A DNA stretch of 64,000 nucleotides from Nocardia rosealba (GTDB taxonomy: Bacteria > Actinomycetota > Actinomycetes > Mycobacteriales > Mycobacteriaceae). Made by a program: the position numbers and the translations under genes. The notes under the pieces were generated by a model. The model made no database searches, was not told the DNA's origin, and was given only the letters and a program-made list of their open reading frames with translations. The stretch's first letter is position 1. Each line of letters starts with the position of its first letter. This document shows positions 49,898 through 59,327 of the stretch, piece by piece. The stretch is from NCBI RefSeq assembly GCF_020216065.1, contig NZ_JAIWNA010000002.1, positions 1,149,145 to 1,213,144 of the forward strand, given 5' to 3'.

Positions 49898-50362
49898 ATG
49901 GCCATCCAAGACAATCGACGTCGGACACGAAACCTGCGACTGGCCGCTGTGACGTTCGCGATCGGGTTCGGCGTCCACGGCTTGGATCATCTGCGCCGCG
50001 GCATGGACGCTTCGCCGATGTCGATCATGATCGGCGGCAACGTGCAGGCAGTGCTTGTCGCCGTCGCCGTTCTGATGACGATGACTCACCGGTACCGGGC
50101 GCCGGAAGCGGCGATCGGCATCGGTTTCGGCAGCGCGGCCGTGTTCACCTACGCCCACCTGCTACCGACATTCTGGGCCGACTATCAAGACAGCTATATC
50201 TCGTTGCCGCACACCAACGTCACCTGGTTCTCCTGGCTGAGCGCGATCACCGAGATCGGCACCGGTCTCGTCTACGGGTTCGTCGGCGTCGGCGTACTAC
50301 GAGCCAGGAAATCAACCGACCCATCCGCGCGTCTCGACGCCTCGCCCGGAACAAACCGATGA
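49898..50362 (+). CDS. Four-TM membrane protein of unknown function
   Basis: A 154-residue protein with about four hydrophobic helices: LAAVTFAIGFGVHGLDHL, GNVQAVLVAVAVLMTMTH, IGIGFGSAAVFTYAHLLP and EIGTGLVYGFVGVGVL. A histidine pair (GVHGLDH, TYAHLLP) lies in or next to the membrane segments. No family is recognised. Its stop overlaps the ATG of the next gene (ATGA), and the operator array lies immediately upstream, so it is TetR-controlled with that gene. Confidence 0.7.
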   Translation: MAIQDNRRRTRNLRLAAVTFAIGFGVHGLDHLRRGMDASPMSIMIGGNVQAVLVAVAVLMTMTHRYRAPEAAIGIGFGSAAVFTYAHLLPTFWADYQDSYISLPHTNVTWFSWLSAITEIGTGLVYGFVGVGVLRARKSTDPSARLDASPGTNR

Positions 50363-51294
50363 GAGTCCTGGTGCTCGGCGGCTACGGCGCCGTAGGCGGC
50401 CATCTCGTCACCGAGCTCCGCCGCCGAGGAGACGCGGTGGTCGTCGCCGGCCGCGATCCGGCCCGCTCGGACACGGTCATCGATCTCCAAGACCGTCGAC
50501 TGTCGGCCTATCGTGCGGCGCTGCCCGGCACCGACGTGACAGTCAACGCCTCGGGAGCCGAAAATCCACGACTGGCCGCCCTCGCCGGTGACCACGGGTC
50601 CGCGTTCATAGAAATCTCGGCCACCTCCGAATATCTCGACGACCTCGCACGGACAAACGTGGGATCCCCGGTCGTCGTCGAGGTCGGCCTCGCCCCTGGG
50701 CTCACCAACCTGCTCGCAGCAGCAGTCCACCGAACCTCGCCGGGCCCGATCGACCTCGCCGTATTCCTCGGCGCCGGCGAACATCACGGCGCTGCCGCCG
50801 TCGAATGGTCATATCGACTGCTGGGCAAGCACTTCCGCGACGGCGACGGCTACATCCGCAACTACACACAGCCCGAGACCTTCCTGCTACCCGGGCACCG
50901 GAGACCACGGCGGCTCTACCGACTCGATTTCGCCGACCAGCACACCCTCCAGCGCGACTTCGACGTTGCTGTCCGCACGTTCTTCGGCCTCGATTCCCGA
51001 CTCGCCACCACCGCACTCGCCGCACTCACCTGGCTCCCCGGCGCCTCGAAAGCGCCACGCGGACTCCACTTCCCAGGGACCGACCGATGGATCGTGCTGG
51101 CCCGCGGCCACGACGGGACCACGCGCTGGGCACGCGGAACAAACCAATCCCGCGCGACCGCGATCGTGGCCGCCGCAGCCGCGACTCACGCGCCGCACCT
51201 CCCCCACGGAATCCACTCCCTCCATCGCGTTCTCACACTGGCCGACCTGCCGATGGATGACATCGAACTCGACATCCCGGAGCCGGGCCGCTGA
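50359..51294 (+). CDS. Saccharopine-dehydrogenase-like NAD(P)-binding protein
   Basis: A 311-residue protein with an N-terminal Rossmann fold, VLVLGGYGAVGGHLVTELRRRG (about 3-24), then VVAGRDPARSDTVIDL, TVNASGAENP and the block VVVEVGLAPGLTNLLAAAV, typical of the saccharopine dehydrogenase/homospermidine-synthase-type NADP-binding family. The C-terminal region has LGAGEHHGAAAVEWSYRL. Translation is coupled to the membrane protein at 49898 (ATGA overlap). Substrate unknown. Confidence 0.77.
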   Translation: MRVLVLGGYGAVGGHLVTELRRRGDAVVVAGRDPARSDTVIDLQDRRLSAYRAALPGTDVTVNASGAENPRLAALAGDHGSAFIEISATSEYLDDLARTNVGSPVVVEVGLAPGLTNLLAAAVHRTSPGPIDLAVFLGAGEHHGAAAVEWSYRLLGKHFRDGDGYIRNYTQPETFLLPGHRRPRRLYRLDFADQHTLQRDFDVAVRTFFGLDSRLATTALAALTWLPGASKAPRGLHFPGTDRWIVLARGHDGTTRWARGTNQSRATAIVAAAAATHAPHLPHGIHSLHRVLTLADLPMDDIELDIPEPGR

Positions 51295-51324
51295 CCGACT
51301 TCCGCAACAGCGGCGAAGTGTCGG
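51295..51324. terminator. Hairpin between convergent genes
   Basis: CCGACTTCCGC and GCGGCGAAGTGTCGG form an imperfect stem with loop AACA, directly after the stop of the NAD-binding gene and before the end of the PucR gene on the other strand. Confidence 0.4.
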
Positions 51325-51375
51325 ATGAATTCGCGGGCCGACAGTCTCGACGCAGTGACCCATGTCGCGACGGTG

Positions 51376-52638
51376 TCAGCTCGCGCGCGAGCCGGGATCT
51401 TCGGGGACTTCGGCGGTTTTCGTGCTGCGGTGCGCCCGGATCAGCAGGGCCGCGCGCAGATAGCACAGCCCGGTGATGTCGTTGAGGTCGAATCCGGTCA
51501 TCTGGGTGATCCGCTTCAGCCGGTAATCGACGGTATTGGTGTGGATGAACATCTTTCGCGCGGTGCGCGCACGTTGCATATTCGTCGCCAAATACACCTC
51601 GAGCGTCTGCATCAATTCAGGATGCGGCTCGAGGGAATCGACAACCGAACTCAGATAGTCGCGGGCGGGCCCCGGTCGGGTGAGCTGATATTCGAAAGCC
51701 AATTCGTGCGGACGGTACACTTTGCTCGGCCCACCGAGGCGGTGCACTATTTCGACGAGTTCGTGAACCTCTTCGGCGGCACGCGGAATCTCTGTCGGCG
51801 CCGCCGTCGTCACGACCGCGCGCAGCGGTACCTGGGCGGCCGCGGACAGGTGTGCCACCAGCTCGTCGAGGTCTGCTCCGGCGAACTCGGAGGCAGGCAG
51901 CAGCAACGTGCCACCGTCCACGCTGAGCAGCGAGAGCGCCTTGCCGTCGCACCGGTCGGCCAGTTCTGCCTGGACTCGCCGCAGCTTGCGTCGGGCGACT
52001 ACTTTCGCGTTCAACCCCGGTTCCGATTCCTTTGCATGGGGCGGAAGTTCGAGCGCCATGACGTGATACTCGGCGTCGATCTCGATGCCGCATTCCCGCG
52101 CCATCGTCGCGGTGTTCTGGCCGCCGAGCAGCGCCGAGGTGAGGGTGTGCACGGCGGTATGGTGCTCGCTGACGACAGCACGCAGTTCCCGCACATACGC
52201 CGCCGACACCGCGGCGGTGATCATGTCCTGGGCGTCCATCAGCCGCCGTACCACGCCGACCATGGTGTCGTAATCATGGTTGGCGACATTGGTGATGATG
52301 AGGTCGAAGCCGAGTTTGAAGCCTTCGTACACGGCGTGGTGGATGGTGTCGATCGGAATGCCCTCGCGCGCCCAGTCGCCGGCGGCAGCCTGTACGCGCT
52401 CCACCCGGCCGGGCAGATCACGGCCGTCGAGCATGCTTCGGGTGAGTTCCAGGCAGATCCTGGTGACGGTGGTGATATCGCCGTCGAGCGCTTCACCGGG
52501 CAGTGTGCCGCAGGGGACGACATTTTCGATGAAATGGACAACCATCTGCCGCGAGATCGCGCGCACATCGCTCAGGGGCGTCGACACCGGGCGGCCCGCG
52601 GCGGTCAAGAACGGTTCGATGGAGGTCGTAACAGCCAT
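51376..52638 (-). CDS. PucR/CdaR-type transcriptional regulator
   Basis: A 420-residue regulator. Residues 1-160 are a helical sensor (the RsbRD-N-like part; VVHFIENVVPCGTLPG, DTIHHAVYEGFKLGFDLII), a GGDEF-like central domain follows, and the C-terminal PucR HTH reads TLEVYLATNMQRARTARKMFIHTNTVDYRLKRITQMTGFDLND (about 345-390). Such regulators respond to metabolites and usually act on nearby operons. It is one of four PucR-type genes within 10 kb. Here the neighbour is the small secreted-protein gene at 52732 on the same strand. Confidence 0.87.
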   Translation of the reverse strand: MAVTTSIEPFLTAAGRPVSTPLSDVRAISRQMVVHFIENVVPCGTLPGEALDGDITTVTRICLELTRSMLDGRDLPGRVERVQAAAGDWAREGIPIDTIHHAVYEGFKLGFDLIITNVANHDYDTMVGVVRRLMDAQDMITAAVSAAYVRELRAVVSEHHTAVHTLTSALLGGQNTATMARECGIEIDAEYHVMALELPPHAKESEPGLNAKVVARRKLRRVQAELADRCDGKALSLLSVDGGTLLLPASEFAGADLDELVAHLSAAAQVPLRAVVTTAAPTEIPRAAEEVHELVEIVHRLGGPSKVYRPHELAFEYQLTRPGPARDYLSSVVDSLEPHPELMQTLEVYLATNMQRARTARKMFIHTNTVDYRLKRITQMTGFDLNDITGLCYLRAALLIRAHRSTKTAEVPEDPGSRAS

Positions 52639-52731
52639 AGTGAATCCTTCCCACCCGAGTTCGTAGTTACCGGGCGCGGGCAGGTGCGGGCGCCCCGACG
52701 CTCGCCCACACCGGCCGCACGGTCCGGCAGA

Positions 52732-52899
52732 TCAGAGGCAGAAGCTCACTTCCAGCGGCCCCAGCGGCAACGGCAGGCAGACCTCGACCGAACCCGAAAC
52801 AGGTGCAGGCGCGGCGGCGGTGGCGGTGCCGGCGCTCAGCGCGGCAGCCGACATGACGAGCGCGGCAACGGCGAGCGGGCGGCTGATTTTGGCGTTCAT
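52732..52899 (-). CDS. Small secreted peptide, 55 aa
   Basis: MNAKISRPLAVAALVMSAAA begins a clear signal peptide (cleavage near TATAAAPAPV). The mature peptide is about 26 residues, ends EVSFCL and has two cysteines (VEVCLPLP and SFCL), so it is probably disulfide-linked. ATG 52899 follows GAGGAAG at a good distance; the longer open frame upstream is not coding. Its position next to two PucR genes suggests that they may control it. Short secreted peptides ending in this way are common in Nocardia, without known function. Confidence 0.65.
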   Translation of the reverse strand: MNAKISRPLAVAALVMSAAALSAGTATAAAPAPVSGSVEVCLPLPLGPLEVSFCL

Positions 52900-53105
52900 A
52901 TGTACTTCCTCATTGTGCTCGTGAACATCCCATCCTCGGGACATCTCGATCAGATCACGACGACTCTCGAATCTCATTCGTCCGGGCGAGGTTTTGACGT
53001 TCCCATTTCGCTCGCCGCACAATCCTCGGAGGAATCCACAACAAATGGTGACGGCCGTTTCCACCCCTCATCGGGTATGTACGCGGTCGTCGGCACCACG
53101 CCGGT

Positions 53106-54326
53106 TCAGGCTCTCGGCAGCCCCAACTGCACACAGGCCAGCAACGCCACCTCGATGTCGAGCCGGTGCTCGGTGAGCGGATGCCCGAGCACCTCCTCGG
53201 CTTTGCGCACCCGATAGTGCACGGTGTTCTTGTGAACGTGCAGACGAGCGGCGGCATCGGTGTAACTGCCTCGCGCGTCGAGGAATACGCGCACCGTCTC
53301 CCGGAGCCTGGCCGCCGTCTCGTCGGTCCCCATCAGTCCGCCGAGCACGCGCGCCGCCCAGGCCTGGACCCGCGTCACGTCATCGGCGAGCAGCCCGGTC
53401 AGCGCCACGTCCGCGTAGGCGAGCACACCGCGGGATCGGGCGGCCACCGCCACCGAGCGAGCCCGCTGTGCGTCGTGGAAACTCTGCCGGAACCCCGCGA
53501 GCCCGGTCGCGGGATCCCCCACGGCCATCGAGAGAATCGGTGTCGCGCGCAGCTCCCGGGCCAGCCGCGCGGTGTCGAGGACGGGCCTGCCGGTCGAAGC
53601 CAGCCACACCCAGCGGGTGTGCTCGTCGATTTCGACCGTCATGGGCGAACGGGCTGACACCGCAGCCAGCACCTGGATGCCGGCCCGCAACACAGGCCCC
53701 GGGTCGGCGGTTCCCGGCGGTGTCCACAGCAGCACGAACTGGTGCCAGCCGCGCAGCGACGCCGACAGCATCTGCTCCGCGGAGGCCAGATCCAGCTCCT
53801 CGGCGTCGAGCACCGCGCGGACCTGGGCGGCCCGGGCGGCATCGGTGCGCGCGTCCCAGCGGCGTCGCTCCGTGCCGTAGATATCGATCAGGCCCTCGAT
53901 CACCTGATCGATGTAGCTGTTGACGAGCTCGGCGACGCGTGCGGCCGTCGCCAGCGCCATGTCGGTCGGCGGCGCCAGCTCGGTCAACAGCGTGATCGTC
54001 CACTGCACGAACATGTGCTCGCCGAGCCGGTAGGCCCGCAGCAGCGCCTCCAGCGACAGATCGTGCTGGGCGAAGCGGCGGGCGTACTCGGCGGCGGCGG
54101 GCGGCACGGTGATGTCGTCGAGCCCGATGCCGAGGGTGAGTATGTCGATGATGGCGGTGAGGTTCGACTCGGTGCTTGCCACCATGAGTCTGCGGATCTC
54201 GTCATCGTGGCGGAACTCCGGGATGGTGTCGGCGAACATCGTGGTCATCGCGGGGGTGAGCCGGTCCAGATCCGCCTTGATCCGGCCCGCCACCTCGCGG
54301 ACAAGGGCGTCGTAGTCGGGGGCCAT
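53106..54326 (-). CDS. PucR/CdaR-type transcriptional regulator
   Basis: A 406-residue regulator. N-terminal sensor: LVREVAGRIKADLDRLTPAM, LSLEALLRAYRLGEHMFVQW; central domain with GWHQFVLLWTPPG; C-terminal PucR HTH RLRETVRVFLDARGSYTDAAARLHVHKNTVHYRVRKAEEVLG (about 345-385). ATG 54326 is chosen; a GTG at 54338 is also possible. The gene is divergent from the AMP-ligase/DUF3556/oxidoreductase operon (start-to-start about 160 nt) and is the best candidate for its direct regulator. Confidence 0.87.
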   Translation of the reverse strand: MAPDYDALVREVAGRIKADLDRLTPAMTTMFADTIPEFRHDDEIRRLMVASTESNLTAIIDILTLGIGLDDITVPPAAAEYARRFAQHDLSLEALLRAYRLGEHMFVQWTITLLTELAPPTDMALATAARVAELVNSYIDQVIEGLIDIYGTERRRWDARTDAARAAQVRAVLDAEELDLASAEQMLSASLRGWHQFVLLWTPPGTADPGPVLRAGIQVLAAVSARSPMTVEIDEHTRWVWLASTGRPVLDTARLARELRATPILSMAVGDPATGLAGFRQSFHDAQRARSVAVAARSRGVLAYADVALTGLLADDVTRVQAWAARVLGGLMGTDETAARLRETVRVFLDARGSYTDAAARLHVHKNTVHYRVRKAEEVLGHPLTEHRLDIEVALLACVQLGLPRA

Positions 54327-54486
54327 GGGCGCCGACACTACCCCGCGCCTACCCGCCGACCAGGCTGTTTGTACCCGTGGCACAACGGGGGGTCGCAACG
54401 CTGGTCTCCCGGCCCGTAGCCGCCACCGAGGCCGGTCCCTACCGTGGGTGATGTAACCCAGATCACAATCAGCCTCGTGAGGAATC

Positions 54487-55923
54487 ATGCGACAGATCGT
54501 CGAATTGCCCACCACCCGAGCGGTTTCCGCGCCGGACGCGCCGTGCCTGGCCGACGACACCACCGCGCTGACGAACGCGCAGTTCCGGGACCGGGTGCAC
54601 GGCGCCGCCTCGGTGCTGCGCCAGGCGGGTGTGCGTGCGGGTGACGTGGTCGCGGTGGTGCTGCCCAACCGCGTCGACCTCGTGGTCGTGCTGTTCGCCG
54701 CCTGGCAACTCGGTGCGGCGGTGACACCGGTGAACCCGGGACTGACCGACCACGACATCAGCTTTCAGATCGCCGATTCGCGAGCACTGGTGGTCGTCGG
54801 TGACCCCAGCCGAGCGGGGACAACCCTCGACGTGGCCGAACTGGCGCATTCCGCCGGCCCGGTCGCGGCAGTGGCCCCTCGCGACGGTCTGGCGCTGATC
54901 ATCTACACCAGCGGTACCACCGGCCGCCCCAAGGGCGTGCTACTCGGCCACGACAACCTCGCCGCCATGTGCGCGATGGTCATCGGCGCGCTCGGCCTGG
55001 ACCACACCGACCACAGTCTGCTGATCCTGCCTCTGTTCCACGTCAACGGGATCGTGGTCAGCGTGCTGTCGCCGCTGCTGGCCGGTGGCCGCACCACGAT
55101 TGCCGGGAAGTTCTCCGCGACCGGCTTCTTCGACCTGGTCGAGCGGGTCCGCCCGACCTACTTCTCCGGCGTCCCCGCCATCTACGCCATGCTGGTGGCC
55201 CAGCCCGCCGAGCTGTGTCCCGACACCTCCTCGCTGCGGCTGGCGATCTGCGGCGCGGCACCCATGCCCGCAGAGCTCATCGCCCGATTCGAGGACCGTT
55301 TCGGTGTCCCGGTCGTGGAAGGCTACGGGTTGTCCGAGGGCACGTGCGCCTCGACACTGAATCCGGCGTCGGGACAACGCAAGCCGGGCACGGTCGGCCT
55401 GCCACTGCCCGGTCAGACCGTGCAGGTCGTCGACCTCGACGGCGTCGCGCAGCCCGCCGGGGAACGCGGCGAAGTGGTGATCAGCGGACCGAATGTCATG
55501 CGCGGCTACCTCGGCAAGCCCGAGGAGACGGCGAAGACGGTGATCGACGGCCGGCTGCACACCGGCGATATCGGCTATTTCGACCCCGACGGCTATCTGG
55601 TCCTGGTGGACCGGATCAAGGACATGATCATCCGTGGCGGGGAGAACCTCTACCCGAAGGAGATCGAGAACGCGCTCTACACCCATCCGTCCGTGCACGA
55701 GGCGGCGGTGGTCGGAGCGCCCGATCCCGTGCTCGGGGAGGTGCCGGTCGCGCACGTGGTCACCACCGGCGCCGTGACCGCCGCCGAACTCACCGAGCAC
55801 TGCCGCGCGCGGCTGGCCGCGTTCAAGGTGCCCGCGGCGATCGTGCTCACCACCGAACTGCCGCGCAATCCCCTCGGCAAGATCGACAAGAACCGGCTCC
55901 GCGCGCTCGCGACGACCGCCTGA
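54487..55923 (+). CDS. AMP-dependent acyl-CoA ligase
   Basis: A 478-residue ANL ligase. P-loop IIYTSGTTGRPKGVLLGH (about 138-155), LPLFHVNGIVVSVL, GYGLSEGTCAS (A5), HTGDIGYFDPDG (A7), VDRIKDMIIRGGENLYPKEIE (A8), and catalytic Lys in RNPLGKIDKNRLRAL. It activates a carboxylic acid as the CoA ester; compact size and LFHVNG motif resemble FadD and menaquinone- or aromatic-type ligases, so the substrate is open. The gene begins a three-gene operon with a DUF3556 membrane protein and an FAD oxidoreductase. ATG 54487 follows a GTGAGGAAT context. Confidence 0.88.
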   Translation: MRQIVELPTTRAVSAPDAPCLADDTTALTNAQFRDRVHGAASVLRQAGVRAGDVVAVVLPNRVDLVVVLFAAWQLGAAVTPVNPGLTDHDISFQIADSRALVVVGDPSRAGTTLDVAELAHSAGPVAAVAPRDGLALIIYTSGTTGRPKGVLLGHDNLAAMCAMVIGALGLDHTDHSLLILPLFHVNGIVVSVLSPLLAGGRTTIAGKFSATGFFDLVERVRPTYFSGVPAIYAMLVAQPAELCPDTSSLRLAICGAAPMPAELIARFEDRFGVPVVEGYGLSEGTCASTLNPASGQRKPGTVGLPLPGQTVQVVDLDGVAQPAGERGEVVISGPNVMRGYLGKPEETAKTVIDGRLHTGDIGYFDPDGYLVLVDRIKDMIIRGGENLYPKEIENALYTHPSVHEAAVVGAPDPVLGEVPVAHVVTTGAVTAAELTEHCRARLAAFKVPAAIVLTTELPRNPLGKIDKNRLRALATTA

Positions 55924-56013
55924 ACACCCTCCACCGGAAGGTAATTCGGAATTCGAGGCAATTCCGGTCGCGGTCGCGCGCGCCCGGAACACGACAAGAA
56001 AGGCATGAGAACA

Positions 56014-57828
56014 ATGGGGTTCAAAACAGGTGATTTCCCCCCGGTGGATACGGAGACATTTCTCGATCTGCCACTGCGCGACCGTGTGCGCACCCTGGCC
56101 CTGCACTGGGTCGAATACGGCTTCGGCTCACCGAAGATGATCCACACCGTCTATGTGCTGAAACTGCTGGTGCTCTACATCTTCGGCGGCGTCCTGGTGT
56201 CGACGCTGACCTCGGGAACCGGCCCGTTCTGGGACATCGGTGCCTGGTGGAATCAACCGATCGTCTACCAGAAGCTGGTGGTGTGGACCGTCCTGCTCGA
56301 GGCGATCGGCGTGGCCGGATCCTGGGGTCCGCTGGCGGGCAAATTCAAGCCGATGACCGGTGGCGTGCTGTTCTTCGCCCGGCCGGGAACCATCCGGCTA
56401 CGACCGTGGCGGCGGGTGCCGTTCACCGCGGGCAACACCCGCACCCCCTTGGATGTCGTGCTGTACCTCGGCTTCCTCGCGACCCTCGGGCTCGCGCTGC
56501 TGGCGCCCGGACGCCCGTCGCAGTCGCTGCTGGAACGCCTGCCCGACAACACTTCCGGGCTGATCAGCCCCGCGCTGCTCATCGCCGCGATCGCGCTGTA
56601 CATCCTGTGCGGGCTGCGGGACAAGACGATCTTCCTGGCCGCGCGTGGTGAGCAATATCTGCCCGCGCTGGTGTTCTTCGCCCTGCTGCCGTTCACCGAC
56701 ATGATCATCGCCGCCAAGCTGCTGATCGTGATCGTATGGGTCGGCGCCGGGGTGTCGAAGTTCGGCAAGCACTTCACCAATGTCGTGCCGCCGATGGTGT
56801 CCAACAGCCCCTCCGTGCCGTTCCGATCGGTCAAGCGCGCCCACTACCGCGACTTCCCGCACGACATCCGCCCGTCCAGGCTCGCCGCGTTCATGGCGCA
56901 CGTCGGCGGCACCACCGTCGAGGTGGTCACCCCGATCGTGCTGCTGTTCTCCACCAACCACTGGCTCACCCTGGCCGGCGTGGCGATGATGGTCGTGTTC
57001 CACCTGTTCATCACCTCAACCTTTCCGCTGGCGGTACCGCTGGAATGGAACATCCTGTTCGCCTACCTGACGGTGTTCCTGTTCCTCGGCTACCCGAACG
57101 GGGAGGGGTACGCGGTGTTCGACATGTCCTCGCCGTGGCTGACCCTGGCGATCGTCGTGGCGCTGGCGTTCTTCCCGATCGTCGGGAACCTGCGCCCGGA
57201 TCTGGTGTCGTTCCTGCCGTCGATGCGTCAGTACGCGGGCAACTGGGCCTCGGCGCTGTGGGCCTTCGCCCCCGGAGCGGAGCAGAAGCTGAACACCATC
57301 GAGCACCGGCCCACGCTCAACCAGCTCGAGCAGCTCCAGGCCATGGGTTACGAGCCGACCGTCGCCGAGATCACCATGCAGCAGACCATCGGCTGGCGCT
57401 CCATGCACAGTCAGGGCCGCGGCCTGTTCTCCCTGCTGTACAAGCACATTCCCGATATCGACCGCTGGACCGTGCGCGAAGCCGAGTTCGCCTGCAACTC
57501 GCTGATCGGCTTCAACTTCGGCGACGGGCACCTGCACAACCTCGACCTGATCGAGGCGGTCCAGCAGCGGGTCGGGTTCGCGCCCGGAGAATGGATCGTG
57601 GTCTGGGTCGAATCGCAGCCCATCCACAAACCCACCCAGGAGTACATGGTGATCGACGCCGCTGTCGGCGTGATCGAGCGCGGCACCTGGCGGGTCGCCG
57701 ACGCGGTCGAGGCACTGCCCTGGCTGCCCGGTGGTCCCATCCTCCACCAGGTGACCTGGCGGCGCGAAGACGTCGACGCCCCGATCGTGGCCCGCCGTGC
57801 GGACACCACGGTCCAGCCCACCGAATAG
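56014..57828 (+). CDS. DUF3556 polytopic membrane protein
   Basis: A 604-residue protein of the DUF3556 family, known mainly from mycobacteria and relatives. It has about 9-10 TM segments (such as VLKLLVLYIFGGVLVSTL, YLGFLATLGLALLAP, ALLIAAIALYILCGL, LLIVIVWVGAGVSKFG) and a soluble C-terminal region of 180 residues with LNTIEHRPTLNQLEQLQAMG and HLHNLDLIEAVQQRVG. The WVGAGVSKFGKHF...NSP block is similar to HTTM/vitamin-K-carboxylase-like folds. ATG 56014 (MGFKTGDFPPVD) fits the family start; ATG 56005 is possible. Function unknown; context suggests action on a hydrophobic acyl product. Confidence 0.82.
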   Translation: MGFKTGDFPPVDTETFLDLPLRDRVRTLALHWVEYGFGSPKMIHTVYVLKLLVLYIFGGVLVSTLTSGTGPFWDIGAWWNQPIVYQKLVVWTVLLEAIGVAGSWGPLAGKFKPMTGGVLFFARPGTIRLRPWRRVPFTAGNTRTPLDVVLYLGFLATLGLALLAPGRPSQSLLERLPDNTSGLISPALLIAAIALYILCGLRDKTIFLAARGEQYLPALVFFALLPFTDMIIAAKLLIVIVWVGAGVSKFGKHFTNVVPPMVSNSPSVPFRSVKRAHYRDFPHDIRPSRLAAFMAHVGGTTVEVVTPIVLLFSTNHWLTLAGVAMMVVFHLFITSTFPLAVPLEWNILFAYLTVFLFLGYPNGEGYAVFDMSSPWLTLAIVVALAFFPIVGNLRPDLVSFLPSMRQYAGNWASALWAFAPGAEQKLNTIEHRPTLNQLEQLQAMGYEPTVAEITMQQTIGWRSMHSQGRGLFSLLYKHIPDIDRWTVREAEFACNSLIGFNFGDGHLHNLDLIEAVQQRVGFAPGEWIVVWVESQPIHKPTQEYMVIDAAVGVIERGTWRVADAVEALPWLPGGPILHQVTWRREDVDAPIVARRADTTVQPTE

Positions 57829-57859
57829 CCCGGAAACCGCAGACAGACAGGACGAGTTC

Positions 57860-59275
57860 ATGAAGACGGCGACAGTGGTCGGCAGCGGCCCCAACGGGCT
57901 GGCAGCGGCGATCACCCTGGCCCGGGCGGGCCTGGAAGTGACAGTGCTGGAAGCGGCCGACACCGTCGGCGGCGGCACCCGCTCCCACGAGGCGATCGTG
58001 CCCGGCCTGCTGCACGACCACTGCTCGGCCATCCATCCGATGGCCGTCGGCTCGTCCTTCCTGCGCGGCATCGACGTGGAACGGTACGGATTGCGTTGGG
58101 CGCATGCGGAATTGGATTGCGTGCACCCCCTCGACGACGGCAGCGCGGGGGTGCTGCACCGCTCGGTCCGCGACACCGCCGCCGGACTCGGCGCCGACGA
58201 GCGACTGTGGCGCAGGCTGTTCGAGGGCCCGGTGGCCGGCTACGATCTCACCAGCGCTGACATCATGCGGCCGCTGCTGCGCTTGCCCCGGTATCCGATC
58301 CGGCTGGCGCGCTTCGGGATTCCCGCGACGCTGCCCGCCACTTTCCTGGCGCGGGCCTTCCGCACCGAGCAGGGTCGGGCGCTGTTCGGCGGTGTCGCCG
58401 CGCACGCCTTCCATCCGCTGCACCGACCGCTCAGCGCCAGTATCGGTCTCGGCATCCTCACCGCCGGCCACCGATACGGGTGGGCGGTGGCGGTCGGCGG
58501 CTCTCAGCGCATCGCCGACACTATGGCCGCGGTCCTCGGTGACCACGGCGGCAAGATCGAAACCGGTGTCCGGGTGCGCTCGACGTCGGACCTGCCGCCC
58601 TCGGATATCACGATCTGGGATCTCGCACCGACCGCGGTCGCCGAGATCCTGGGCGACCGGCTACCCGCCCGTGTCGCCCGCGCCTACCGCCGATTCCGTT
58701 ACGGGCCGGGCGCTTTCAAAGTGGACTTCGCTGTCGAAGGTGGTGTCCCGTGGACCGCGCCCGCCGCGCGACGGGCGGGCACCGTGCACCTGGGTGGCGA
58801 CTTCGCCGAGATCGCCGCGGCCGAACGCGACATCCACGCGGGCCGGCTGCCACAGCGCCCCTTCGTCCTGGTCGGACAGCAGTATCTGGCCGACCCCGGC
58901 CGCTCGGTCGGTGACATCCACCCCGTGTGGACCTACGCCCACGTGCCCAACGGCTACACCGGTGACGCCACCGAGGCGATCATCGCTCAACTCGAGCGCT
59001 TCGCCCCCGGCTTCCGCGAACGGGTGATCGGCATGTCGGTCCACAGCACGGCCGAATTCGCCGCGGGCAACCCGAATTTCGTCGGCGGCAACATCATGAC
59101 CGGCGCCAAGGACATCCCGCAGCTGGTCTTCGGTCCGCGAAAGACCCTCCAGCCCTACGACATCGGCGTCCCGGGCCACTATCTGTGCTCGGCAGCGACG
59201 CCACCGGGCCCGGGCGCGCACGGCATGTGTGGCGCGAACGCCGCCGAGCGGGCACTGCGGAAGACGCATTCCTGA
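57860..59275 (+). CDS. FAD-dependent oxidoreductase, phytoene-desaturase-like
   Basis: A 471-residue flavoprotein. The N-terminal motif TATVVGSGPNGLAAAITLARAG (about 3-24) and LEAADTVGGGTRSHE match the phytoene desaturase/pyridine nucleotide-disulfide oxidoreductase-like family; the C-terminal flavin contact is YLCSAATPPGPGAHGMCGANAAE. This FAD family acts on hydrophobic or polyene substrates, as oxidase or desaturase. It is the third gene of the AMP-ligase/DUF3556 operon (31 nt after DUF3556). It is not a carotenoid enzyme by position. ATG 57860 follows AGGACGAG. Confidence 0.85.
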   Translation: MKTATVVGSGPNGLAAAITLARAGLEVTVLEAADTVGGGTRSHEAIVPGLLHDHCSAIHPMAVGSSFLRGIDVERYGLRWAHAELDCVHPLDDGSAGVLHRSVRDTAAGLGADERLWRRLFEGPVAGYDLTSADIMRPLLRLPRYPIRLARFGIPATLPATFLARAFRTEQGRALFGGVAAHAFHPLHRPLSASIGLGILTAGHRYGWAVAVGGSQRIADTMAAVLGDHGGKIETGVRVRSTSDLPPSDITIWDLAPTAVAEILGDRLPARVARAYRRFRYGPGAFKVDFAVEGGVPWTAPAARRAGTVHLGGDFAEIAAAERDIHAGRLPQRPFVLVGQQYLADPGRSVGDIHPVWTYAHVPNGYTGDATEAIIAQLERFAPGFRERVIGMSVHSTAEFAAGNPNFVGGNIMTGAKDIPQLVFGPRKTLQPYDIGVPGHYLCSAATPPGPGAHGMCGANAAERALRKTHS

Positions 59276-59327
59276 GGCCTCGTCGACCAGCGGGTTACGT
59301 CGACCCGAACCACCGGATAGGCGTAAC

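Noticed and set aside
51325..53217. 630-codon plus-strand frame
   Set aside because: Antisense to the PucR gene and the small secreted peptide gene, both of which have clear domains.
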